Both the position numbers and the translations under genes were made by a program. Below are positions 28,306 through 35,642 of a DNA stretch of 64,000 bases, piece after piece; the first letter of the stretch is position 1, and each line of letters starts with the position of its first letter. The DNA is taken from contig NZ_CANMLT010000001.1 of the NCBI RefSeq assembly GCF_947498805.1, positions 124,001 to 188,000 on the forward strand, written 5' to 3'. Source of the stretch: an uncultured Tenacibaculum sp. (lineage in GTDB: Bacteria; Bacteroidota; Bacteroidia; Flavobacteriales; Flavobacteriaceae). The notes under the pieces were generated by a model. It saw nothing but the letters and a program-made list of their open reading frames with translations, ran no database searches and was not told where the DNA came from.

Positions 28306-28397
28306 AGCTACGATCTTTTAATTTGGTATAAAGATAACTATAAAAATTATTTTTAATGTTAATAGGATGCTAAATTCAAGTAAATTAACTTCTTAGG

Positions 28398-29432
28398 TTA
28401 CAGCGCTTTTTTCATGGTGCTTGTTTTGGCAACAGTTTCTAACCATTCTTTTTCAGGATTACTATCAACCGTAATTCCTCCTCCTATATAAATATGAGCA
28501 ATTGCTTGTGTAATTTCCATACAGCGAAGATTTACAAATAAATTAGAGTGGTTATCAATATTCAATTCACCTAAATAGCCAGTATAATAGGTTCTTTGAT
28601 AATTTTCATTATCTAAAATAAATTGTTTAGAAACTTCTTTAGGCAAACCACATACTGCTGGTGTAGGATGTAATGCATCAATTATCTCAGCAATGTTTTT
28701 TCGATGAGTTCCTTCTATTGTGGTTTGTAAATGAACTAAGTTGCCAGCTTTAATAGTGTTAACATCAGAAGTTGATATTTTTTCCGTAATAGCACTTAAT
28801 TTATCTAAAATATAATCAGTAACAAATTGCTGTTCGTCTATTTCTTTTTGATTCCAGGTAACTTTTATGTCTTTTTGAAAGAGCTGAGTTCCGGCCAAAG
28901 ACATTGTTTTAAATTGATTGTTATTGATTTTTACTAGAGTCTCTGGAGTTGCTCCTAACCATAATCCTACTTTTGGATGAAACCAAACATATACCATGGC
29001 GGTTGGATATAAGTAAAGTAGTTTTTGAAAGGTAGTAGTAAGATCAAAATTTTCAAGTAAAACTTCTTCTTTTCTCGATAAAACAACTTTTTTAAACAAG
29101 TTGTCTTGAATGGCCTTGATGCCAGAATCAACCAATTTTATATGAGCTTCTTTAGAAGAAACATCATGGGCGAAATCTTTATTAAAAGAAAGCTTATTAG
29201 ATATTATAGGTTGTTCCTCATAAAAATCTGCGCTATCAATAGGAATCAATATAGAAGCGTTGCTATTGTCAAAAGGAGCAAAAACAAATCCTCGTTCTTT
29301 TAAGTCTTTAGCATAGTATATAGAATCATCTTTTTGTATGTATAAAGAAGTATTAAGTTCGTTAGGTTTTCTATAACAAACAAAGGGTTGTTTGTTGGTA
29401 TAAGCCTTATTAATCTGTTCTAATATACTCAA
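28398..29432 (-). CDS. menF: Isochorismate synthase (menaquinone pathway)
   Basis: The enzyme converts chorismate to isochorismate, the first step of menaquinone synthesis. The 344-residue protein is a chorismate-binding domain (PF00425) with KKVVLSRKEEV, WLGATPETLVK, MSLAGTQ, and the C-terminal HPTPAVCGLPKE and YIGGGITVDSNPEKEWLET blocks that mark this family. It is a little short at the N-terminus compared with E. coli MenF, as usual in Bacteroidota. Its start overlaps the upstream hydrolase stop by four bases. Other men genes are not in the window. EntC-type siderophore use cannot be excluded but no siderophore genes are near. Confidence 0.9.
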   Translation of the reverse strand: MSILEQINKAYTNKQPFVCYRKPNELNTSLYIQKDDSIYYAKDLKERGFVFAPFDNSNASILIPIDSADFYEEQPIISNKLSFNKDFAHDVSSKEAHIKLVDSGIKAIQDNLFKKVVLSRKEEVLLENFDLTTTFQKLLYLYPTAMVYVWFHPKVGLWLGATPETLVKINNNQFKTMSLAGTQLFQKDIKVTWNQKEIDEQQFVTDYILDKLSAITEKISTSDVNTIKAGNLVHLQTTIEGTHRKNIAEIIDALHPTPAVCGLPKEVSKQFILDNENYQRTYYTGYLGELNIDNHSNLFVNLRCMEITQAIAHIYIGGGITVDSNPEKEWLETVAKTSTMKKAL

Positions 29433-30280
29433 TCTAGTTCGTTTAATAATTGTTGTTTTAAAAAGTCAAAATTGCTCCAAAGTATCCCATGTCCGGCATC
29501 ATCTACTTCTATAAGTTCAAATTGGTTTTTGGCAAATTGATTTTGCAAAAATAAAGAATTTGAGAATGGAACAATCATATCTGCATTCCCATGAATACTT
29601 TTAATATTACTCTTAGCAGTATTCCATTGGTTTTCAAATTGAGCCAAGTCTTCTTTATGTGATAGTTTTTCTTTTGAAGCTTCTTTCCATACGTCGGGTA
29701 CTAACCATCGCGTTAGTTTCCATTTGTAAAAATTTACCAACCAGGGCATAGGTTCAACTTTACTATATACCGCAGGTGCTAATAAGATAATACCTTTTAA
29801 TTGTTGTTTTATAGATAAAGCAATAGGACCTCCGTAGGAATAGCCAAAAAGAATGGTTTTAGTAGGGTTGAGATCTGAAATGATATTGTTTAACATTTCA
29901 TTTTCAAATGCAATACTTTCTTGAACTGTATTTCTATCATTAAAATTATAACCTATCCGATCATATGAAATCATATTGGCTTTTTTCTGAAGTAAGCTGT
30001 CGCTTAAAAATCGATTAAAATCATTTAAAGAGCCTATAGTTCCATGAACAAAAACAATGGTAGGGAGTGTGGTGTCTGAAACAATTTCAATTTTTCGATA
30101 TTCAAAATCTTTAAAAGTTTCTTTAGTTAGTTTAGGTTGAATTAAACTTTTCGAATAAGATTTCAAAATAGCTGCATCACTTTTTGGACTCGTATAATAA
30201 CGAAACAAAAAGTATAAAACGAGTATTAAACCTATGCTTATATAACTAGAAATTTTGATTGTTTTTTTTAAGATTCTCAC
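29429..30280 (-). CDS. Membrane-anchored alpha/beta hydrolase
   Basis: The 283-residue protein has one N-terminal membrane helix (YISIGLILVLYFLFRYY) and an alpha/beta hydrolase fold: IVFVHGTIGSLNDFNRFL, nucleophile serine in ILFGYSYGGPIALS, aspartate in GNADMIVPF and histidine in DDAGHGILW. It is embedded between the hotdog thioesterase and menF with four-base overlaps on both sides. MenH also belongs to this fold, but a membrane anchor and the sequence do not look like MenH to me, so the substrate stays open. Confidence 0.85.
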   Translation of the reverse strand: MRILKKTIKISSYISIGLILVLYFLFRYYTSPKSDAAILKSYSKSLIQPKLTKETFKDFEYRKIEIVSDTTLPTIVFVHGTIGSLNDFNRFLSDSLLQKKANMISYDRIGYNFNDRNTVQESIAFENEMLNNIISDLNPTKTILFGYSYGGPIALSIKQQLKGIILLAPAVYSKVEPMPWLVNFYKWKLTRWLVPDVWKEASKEKLSHKEDLAQFENQWNTAKSNIKSIHGNADMIVPFSNSLFLQNQFAKNQFELIEVDDAGHGILWSNFDFLKQQLLNELD

Positions 30281-30693
30281 TTTTTATCTAAAACAATATT
30301 TGTGATTTTACAAATAGAAATTGGGTTGTTGTCTTCATCAACAATTTTTACTTCCCATAAATGTGTAGTTCTTCCTTTGTGTATTAATCTAGCAGTAGCA
30401 TATACCATTCCTTCTTTTTTACTCTTTAAATGGTTTATACTAAGTTCAATACCTTTAACAATCTGTTTAGTTGTATCAATAAAAATAATAGAAGCGCAGC
30501 TACCAACAGTCTCAGCTAATGCAGCAGAAGCACCACCATGTAAAATACCTTGTGGTTGGTGTACTTTTGAGTTGACAGGCATTTGAGCTGTTAAAAAATC
30601 ATCCCCAACATCGATGTACTCAATTTCTAGAGTTTCCATGAGGGTGTTTTTATTTAATTTATTGAGTTTTTCTAATAGTTGTTGTTTCTCCAT
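30277..30693 (-). CDS. PaaI-type hotdog thioesterase, possible DHNA-CoA thioesterase
   Basis: The 138-residue protein has the hotdog thioesterase core with the HGG motif in GILHGGASAALAETVGS, the catalytic-type acidic residue in AETVGS, and a terminal strand HLWEVKIVDEDNNPISICK. MenI/DHNA-CoA thioesterases have this architecture, and linkage with an isochorismate synthase makes a menaquinone role plausible. That is inference from neighbourhood. It is first gene of a three-gene operon whose -7 box lies in an 18-bp palindrome. Confidence 0.88.
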   Translation of the reverse strand: MEKQQLLEKLNKLNKNTLMETLEIEYIDVGDDFLTAQMPVNSKVHQPQGILHGGASAALAETVGSCASIIFIDTTKQIVKGIELSINHLKSKKEGMVYATARLIHKGRTTHLWEVKIVDEDNNPISICKITNIVLDKK

Positions 30694-30712
30694 GGCAAAT
30701 AGATTATCAACT

Positions 30713-30730
30713 CAAAAATACGTATTTTTG
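30713..30730. promoter_or_regulatory. 18-bp palindrome carrying two divergent -7 boxes
   Basis: CAAAAATACGTATTTTTG is a perfect 18-base palindrome. Each half is a TATTTTTG (TAnnTTTG) box, one per strand. The distances to the two start codons are 19 bases (minus, thioesterase) and 21 bases (plus, pRiA4 ORF-3-like), almost symmetrical, so the two operons may share one back-to-back promoter. Confidence 0.55.
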
Positions 30731-30751
30731 TGCTGATTAAATAATGGAGAA

Positions 30752-31252
30752 ATGTATAAAGTACGTGTAATTTTAGATACGCAAGAAGATGTAATAAGAA
30801 CGTTGTTGGTAAATGAAAAAGAATCCTTAGAAAACTTACATTTTACTATAGCAAAAGCTTTTGGTTTCGATGGTCAGGAGATGGCTTCTTTTTACAGAAC
30901 AGATGAAGAATGGAATCAGGGAGAGGAAATTCCGTTATTTAATATGGCAGAAGCAGGCGAAGGGATTTCTATGGCTACATGTGTTTTAGAAGAAACTTTA
31001 CCTAAAGCAAGTGACAAACTTATTTACGTATATGATTTTTTACATATGTGGGCTTTTTATGTTGAAGTAATTGAAGTTTCTGAGCAAAATGTAGAAGAAG
31101 CTAAAGTAATATTGTCTGTAGGAGAAGTTCCGGAGGAAGCGCAAGAAAAGGAGTTTAAGTCTGATGATATTATGAATGGATTTGATGATGAATTTAAAGA
31201 TGAGTTTGATGATTTAGATCGTATAGACGATTTTGATTTTGATAATTATTAA
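30752..31252 (+). CDS. pRiA4b ORF-3-like protein with acidic tail
   Basis: The 166-residue protein matches the PRiA4_ORF3 family (PF07929): YKVRVILDTQEDVIRTLLV, LHFTIAKAFGFDGQEMASFY, EWNQGEEIPLF and YVYDFLHMWAFYVEVIEV. The last 35 residues are almost all Asp, Glu, Phe and Asn. Family members were first noted on plasmids and in some transposons, hence the IS1096 passenger label in databases, yet here it sits among core genes and no mobile element is visible. Function unknown. sua5/tsaC follows eight bases later. Confidence 0.88.
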   Translation: MYKVRVILDTQEDVIRTLLVNEKESLENLHFTIAKAFGFDGQEMASFYRTDEEWNQGEEIPLFNMAEAGEGISMATCVLEETLPKASDKLIYVYDFLHMWAFYVEVIEVSEQNVEEAKVILSVGEVPEEAQEKEFKSDDIMNGFDDEFKDEFDDLDRIDDFDFDNY

Positions 31253-31260
31253 AAATTAAT

Positions 31261-31881
31261 ATGGCACAGTTTATAAAGTTATATAACGACAATCCGAACC
31301 CGAAAGAAATAGAAAAAGTTGTAAAAGTATTGCAAAATGGAGGTTTGGTAATTTATCCTACCGATACAGTATATGGTTTAGGATGTGATATAACAAACTC
31401 TAAAGCCATGGAAAAAGTAGCAAAGATCAAAGGGATTAAACTAGAAAAATCTAATTTCTCTTTTGTCTGTAATGATTTGAGTCATTTATCTGATTATGTA
31501 AAACAAATTGATACAGCTACATATAAAATTTTAAAAAGAGCACTTCCTGGACCTTATACTTTTGTATTACCAGGAAGTAATTCCTTACCTAAAGTTTTTA
31601 AGAAACGTAAAACAGTAGGTATTCGTGTTCCAGATAATAATATTGCCCGAGAAATTGTTGCGGCATTAGGAAATCCTATTGTTTCAACATCTATACATGA
31701 TGAAGATGAAGTTTTAGAATACACAACAGATCCTGAACTAATCTTTGAAAAATGGCAAAACATTGTTGATGTAGTTGTAGATGGAGGATATGGAGATAAT
31801 TATGCTTCTACTGTAATTGACTTAACTATGGATGAACCTGAAGTAATTCGTGAAGGAAAGGGAAGCTTAGATGTTTTATAG
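31261..31881 (+). CDS. L-threonylcarbamoyladenylate synthase (Sua5/YciO/YrdC)
   Basis: The enzyme makes threonylcarbamoyl-AMP for the universal tRNA modification t6A37. The 206-residue protein shows the YrdC-like fold motifs VIYPTDTVYGLGCD, ALPGPYTFVLPG, KKRKTVGIRVPDN and NPIVSTSIHD with the end GYGDNYASTVIDLT. It is the single-domain form lacking the Sua5 C-terminal domain. TsaC versus the YciO subgroup is hard to separate by eye, so no symbol is given. Its last 11 bases overlap the next gene. Confidence 0.9.
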   Translation: MAQFIKLYNDNPNPKEIEKVVKVLQNGGLVIYPTDTVYGLGCDITNSKAMEKVAKIKGIKLEKSNFSFVCNDLSHLSDYVKQIDTATYKILKRALPGPYTFVLPGSNSLPKVFKKRKTVGIRVPDNNIAREIVAALGNPIVSTSIHDEDEVLEYTTDPELIFEKWQNIVDVVVDGGYGDNYASTVIDLTMDEPEVIREGKGSLDVL

Positions 31882-32545
31882 TCTGCTGCAAGAATTTCCA
31901 AAGGATAGTGGACCAATTTATCAAGAAACTATCGAAGGGAGGTTGCCAGTAGAACCTTTCAATACTTTTAGTAATCTCATTTTTATTGCTATTCTTATTT
32001 ATTTTGGTAGAAAGATAGCTAAGAATCCTAAAAAACATCCTTTCTTTTTATTCGCTATTCCTGTAATTTTTATTAGTTGGATTGGTGGTACTATGTTTCA
32101 TGGAACAAGAAGTCATGAATTTTGGTTAGTGTTAGATTGGTTACCAATTATGATTGTTTGCTTGGGAGGTATCATATATTTTATAGGAAAGATTCGACAA
32201 AAATGGTGGGAGCGTTTAGCCATATTTATGGGGCTTTTAGTACTTTCTATAGTTCCAAGAATGTTGCCTTTACCTAATTCTTATAGGATATCATTTGGAT
32301 ATTTAATTACAGCTATTACGGTATTGACTCCTTTTATGTGGTATGCTTATAAAACCAATTGGAAAAGAGTGCAATATATTTTGTACGGAGCAGGTATTTT
32401 TGGAGTAGCAATTCTTTTTAGAACTCTAGATAACATGCTAGTTTTATTACCAATGGGTACGCATTGGTTGTGGCATGTATTTGGTGGAATTGCTGTTTTC
32501 TTTTTGTTATATTATATCTATAAAGATCAAGAAGATTTAAAGTAA
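31871..32545 (+). CDS. Ceramidase-like (CREST superfamily) seven-helix membrane protein
   Basis: The 224-residue protein has about seven membrane helices. Motifs match alkaline ceramidases/CREST hydrolases: EPFNTFSNLIF (residues 28-38), GGTMFHGTRS with H77, LVLDWLPIMI with D89, and near the C-terminus FRTLDN followed by GTHWLWHVFGG with two histidines four residues apart. The three histidines and the aspartate would form the zinc site. The serine usual four residues before the first histidine is replaced by glycine. Starts inside the end of the Sua5 gene (11-base overlap). Substrate is likely a lipid amide, inferred. Confidence 0.72.
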   Translation: MFYSLLQEFPKDSGPIYQETIEGRLPVEPFNTFSNLIFIAILIYFGRKIAKNPKKHPFFLFAIPVIFISWIGGTMFHGTRSHEFWLVLDWLPIMIVCLGGIIYFIGKIRQKWWERLAIFMGLLVLSIVPRMLPLPNSYRISFGYLITAITVLTPFMWYAYKTNWKRVQYILYGAGIFGVAILFRTLDNMLVLLPMGTHWLWHVFGGIAVFFLLYYIYKDQEDLK

Positions 32546-32626
32546 ATTTTTAAAGATCTTTCTAGGTAAAATAGAATACACTCAAACAACTACTTCGAAA
32601 ACGAAAAGGAAGTTTGGATGTAATGG

Positions 32627-33160
32627 TTAGTAAGTAAAGTTTATAAATACCTCTATATCTTCCCAAGCTAACAAAATCTTACCGTTTCCGTCTCTTCCTC
32701 CAAAAGCAATTCCAAAGGCTTCAACATCTTCTTTTGTATATTTAACAGGTACTTCTATTTCTAGTACATTTTTCGAAGGGTTATAATCGTATGTACCCCA
32801 TGTAAATAAATCTGAATTGAATATAATTTTCCAAGAAGTTTTATTTGGAATAGAATAGATTGTATAATTCCCTTTTTTTAGAAGCTTACCTTCAATTACG
32901 ATGTCTTGATATAGGTTTAATTCTGTAGATTGATTTGCTCCTGTTCGCCAAAGTTTACCGTAGGGAACTAAAGCCCCAAAAACTTCTCGATTTTTCATGG
33001 ATGGTCTGCTATAAATAATTCTTGCAACAGGATGAGAGTTTAGTCCGTTTGGTCTAAATACAGCAAAATCTAAAGGGCTTTTGTCTAGGTTTTTAATTTC
33101 TTGTCCAAATGAGAAATTGAAAAAACTCATTAGTATTAATGAGAGAAGTATTTTTTTCAT
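32627..33160 (-). CDS. DUF2911 secreted protein
   Basis: The 177-residue protein has a signal peptide (to about residue 20, NFSFGQ) and a DUF2911 domain: ARIIYSRPSMKNREVFGALVP, YGKLWRTGANQSTELN, GNYTIYSIPNKTSWKIIFN and TWGTYDYNPSKNVLEIEV. The domain is frequent in Bacteroidota; its role is not established. It is downstream of a secreted LamG-like protein gene, 20 bases away, and both face a membrane-spanning regulator gene, so the two are probably one operon. Confidence 0.92.
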   Translation of the reverse strand: MKKILLSLILMSFFNFSFGQEIKNLDKSPLDFAVFRPNGLNSHPVARIIYSRPSMKNREVFGALVPYGKLWRTGANQSTELNLYQDIVIEGKLLKKGNYTIYSIPNKTSWKIIFNSDLFTWGTYDYNPSKNVLEIEVPVKYTKEDVEAFGIAFGGRDGNGKILLAWEDIEVFINFTY

Positions 33161-33180
33161 AATTATTGATTTATGTAAAT

Positions 33181-34281
33181 TTAATTAATTTTTAATTGGG
33201 AATTATTATTGAATCTTCCCGTTATAAGCCAACCACCAAAATCTTCTGAAACTGCCATTAATAACGTGTTTTTGCCTTTTTTAAGAGGCAGGTATACAGC
33301 ATCAAAAAGACCAACAGTACCTAAATAACGATAATCTCTAGAACGCCATTTATTGGTTCCTTTGTAAATTGGTTGACCATTTAGAATAACGACTACTCTG
33401 TCACTATATCCAAATTCAAAAAGCTTTATTTGAGGTTGATCAGAATCAATTTCAATTTTAGCAAAAACTGTATTTCCTGGTTTTCCATCATAACGTTTTA
33501 ATTTCCTAGAGATATTGGCAGCTATTCCTTCTTCAACAACAATTTCATGGTTCCATTTTCTAGCATTAATTATACTTTTTAAAGAGCTGACGTTTTCTAA
33601 TTCCTTTTCTTTAAACTTATCAGATATTTTCCATTTAGAAACTAAGTTTTCAATCGGTTTTCTGGTTTTCGGAGTAAAGTTTTTAAGGTTAGTTTCATTT
33701 GGGGCGATTTTTATGTTGGCTAAATGTAAACCAGTGAACCGTCCCCCTCTAAAAGCAACCACTCCTTCTTGAGGAGTATGGAATAAGTTCCATGATAAAT
33801 TAGGAGTTTCTGTACCGTCTAAAAATACTTGTGCTTTGTCGTTGTTTACAACCAGTTTTACATGGGTCCAATCATCAAACTTATACTTGTAAGGAAAAGA
33901 ATATTTCTCTCCAAAATACAATTGCCATGGTGTAATTCCTTTCGTAGCAGGGGCCGCTTGATTGGCATCTGGTTTACCCGATAAATGTGGACGCATAAAC
34001 CATTGCTCAGAATCAAAATCTTTGGTCCCTCTAAAGTAAACACCTGGAAAAGCTTGTTCTTCTTTTAAGAATACGTCAAATTCAATTGTTCCATTTAAAA
34101 AGGTTTTATCTTTTAGAGTAATGGCACCTCCTTGTATGTATATAGCGTCTTTACCTTTAAAGTTTTCAATAATATAGGATTTAGCATTTATATCCCAGTT
34201 TATAGTATCTAATGGAATGTAATTTTGAGAAAATGTAATACTCGTCACAAATAATAGAACGGTAAATAATCTTGAAATCAT
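33181..34281 (-). CDS. Secreted concanavalin A/LamG-like protein, 366 aa
   Basis: A signal peptide (to about residue 18, ITFSQ) is followed by a ConA-like beta-sandwich (about residues 40-195) with GTIEFDVFLKEEQAFPGVYF, DDWTHVKLVVNNDKAQVFLDG and TGLHLANIKIA. A second beta-rich part (about 265-366) includes VVVILNGQPIYKG and GLFDAVYLPLKKGKNTLLMAV, resembling carbohydrate-binding jelly-roll segments. The N-domain resembles DUF1080 (3-keto-disaccharide hydrolase-type) folds, but I see no clear catalytic residues. A glycan-binding role is inferred. Confidence 0.8.
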   Translation of the reverse strand: MISRLFTVLLFVTSITFSQNYIPLDTINWDINAKSYIIENFKGKDAIYIQGGAITLKDKTFLNGTIEFDVFLKEEQAFPGVYFRGTKDFDSEQWFMRPHLSGKPDANQAAPATKGITPWQLYFGEKYSFPYKYKFDDWTHVKLVVNNDKAQVFLDGTETPNLSWNLFHTPQEGVVAFRGGRFTGLHLANIKIAPNETNLKNFTPKTRKPIENLVSKWKISDKFKEKELENVSSLKSIINARKWNHEIVVEEGIAANISRKLKRYDGKPGNTVFAKIEIDSDQPQIKLFEFGYSDRVVVILNGQPIYKGTNKWRSRDYRYLGTVGLFDAVYLPLKKGKNTLLMAVSEDFGGWLITGRFNNNSQLKIN

Positions 34282-34343
34282 AATAATTGTTTTAATTGAT
34301 GCTCAAATTTCTATATTTCTGTTTTTCAATCAGAAACAAATAG

Positions 34344-34373
34344 GTTCAAGTTGGTTCATAGTTGTTCAAGTGA
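34344..34373. repeat. Three tandem 10-bp direct repeats (candidate operator)
   Basis: GTTCAAGTTG (34344-34353), GTTCATAGTT (34354-34363) and GTTCAAGTGA (34364-34373) abut exactly, so the GTTCA cores are in phase every 10 bases, one helical turn. A weaker TTTCA core lies 20 bases further left (34324). They lie between the divergent secreted-protein operon and the one-component regulator gene. Confidence 0.6.
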
Positions 34374-34397
34374 TAAATTTTGGTGATTTTTGTTATA

Positions 34398-35642
34398 ATG
34401 AGCGCGTATAAAGAATATAAGGAGGTTAAAGAGTGTTTAACTCTGATTGAAGAAAAACTTAATTGGGGAAATTCTCAACTGTGGCATAATGATGTTTTTA
34501 TAGAGTTAAGTGAAAGAATTCAAGAAGAAACCAAAGTATTATTAAGTCCTACAACTTTAAAAAGAGTTTGGGGAAAGATAAATTATAATAGTGCTCCAAG
34601 TATTAGTACGCTAAATGCATTAGCTCAGTTTGCAGGTTTTTTAAATTGGAGAGATTTTAAGAATAATCATCAACAACCAAGATTTTCTTTTTATAAGAAA
34701 GTTGTACAATCGAATTTTAGGGTAATCATGTTATCAGCATTTATCATTGCCGCATTGTTTTTGTCCATCTTTTCAATGTCAAATAACAAAAGTAAAACTG
34801 TGGACTATTCGAAGGTGTCTTTTGAAAGTAGACCTATAACAAAAGGGTTACCAAATTCTGTCGTTTTTGATTTTGACTTAAAAGGAGTGAACTCAGATAA
34901 TATGCTAATTCAACAATATTGGGATGAAACCAAAACAATTGCTATAGATAAAAACCAAACCCAGGCCACGGGTCAGTATTATTTTCCAGGATACTTTAGA
35001 GCAAAATTATTGATAGATAATACGATTGTAAAAGAACACGACCTTTTTATTAAATCAAATGGATGGCTAGGAACTATTGATTATAATCCAATTCCTAAAT
35101 ATTTTAAAGAAGACAGCATTAAACAGAAAAATGGTTTGTCGTTTTCGAATGAGGTTCTCGAAGAAATTAAAGAGGAAGAAAACCCCTTAACAACTACTTT
35201 TCATTATGTTAATGATTTAGGGAATCTTTCTGGAGATAATTTTGAATTGGAATTGGATGTTAAAAATCTATTTCCTGAGAAATGGGGAGTGTGTCAGAAA
35301 ACTGTAATTATTGTGGTAGGAACGAAGAGTGCCTATTTAGTGCCTTTTTCAATAGAAGGATGTGTTTCTGAAATAGGAATGATGTTGAGTGATGTGTATT
35401 TGGATGGTAAGAAGAATGATTTATCTGCTTTTGGAACTGATTTTAGTACATATGAAAAAGTTAATATCAAGACAGAAGATAAAAAAGTAAATATTTCAAT
35501 TAATGGAATAAAAATATATACGAATAGTTATGCTAATTCAATAGGAGAAGTAGTTGGTGTTCGTATTAAATTTTATGGAATTGGAGCGGTGAGTAACCTT
35601 TTATTAACAGATTTAAAAGGAAGCGTTTTTTTGAAAAGCTAG
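34398..35642 (+). CDS. Membrane-spanning one-component regulator with periplasmic beta domain
   Basis: The 414-residue protein has a cytoplasmic helical part (1-90) whose LLSPTTLKRVWGKINYNS and SISTLNALAQFAGFLNWRDF look like a DNA-binding region with two helix-turn-helix-like segments. A single membrane helix follows (about 108-127), then a periplasmic beta-rich domain ending in a ConA/LamG-like segment (EKVNIKTEDKKVNISINGIK). I recognise this layout from Flavobacteriia genomes but not a studied function. I chose ATG at 34398; a TTG 18 bases earlier gives MVIFVIM, which looks unlikely. It shares a divergent gap with secreted proteins of similar fold. Stop abuts the next gene on the other strand. 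Confidence 0.75.
   Translation: MSAYKEYKEVKECLTLIEEKLNWGNSQLWHNDVFIELSERIQEETKVLLSPTTLKRVWGKINYNSAPSISTLNALAQFAGFLNWRDFKNNHQQPRFSFYKKVVQSNFRVIMLSAFIIAALFLSIFSMSNNKSKTVDYSKVSFESRPITKGLPNSVVFDFDLKGVNSDNMLIQQYWDETKTIAIDKNQTQATGQYYFPGYFRAKLLIDNTIVKEHDLFIKSNGWLGTIDYNPIPKYFKEDSIKQKNGLSFSNEVLEEIKEEENPLTTTFHYVNDLGNLSGDNFELELDVKNLFPEKWGVCQKTVIIVVGTKSAYLVPFSIEGCVSEIGMMLSDVYLDGKKNDLSAFGTDFSTYEKVNIKTEDKKVNISINGIKIYTNSYANSIGEVVGVRIKFYGIGAVSNLLLTDLKGSVFLKS

Noticed and set aside
29429..30280. Assigning the hydrolase as MenH
   Set aside because: Fold and neighbourhood fit, but the membrane anchor and sequence do not match what I know of MenH, so no symbol was given.
30752..31252. IS1096 passenger label taken as evidence of a mobile element
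   Set aside because: No transposase, terminal repeats or target duplication seen; flanking genes are core.
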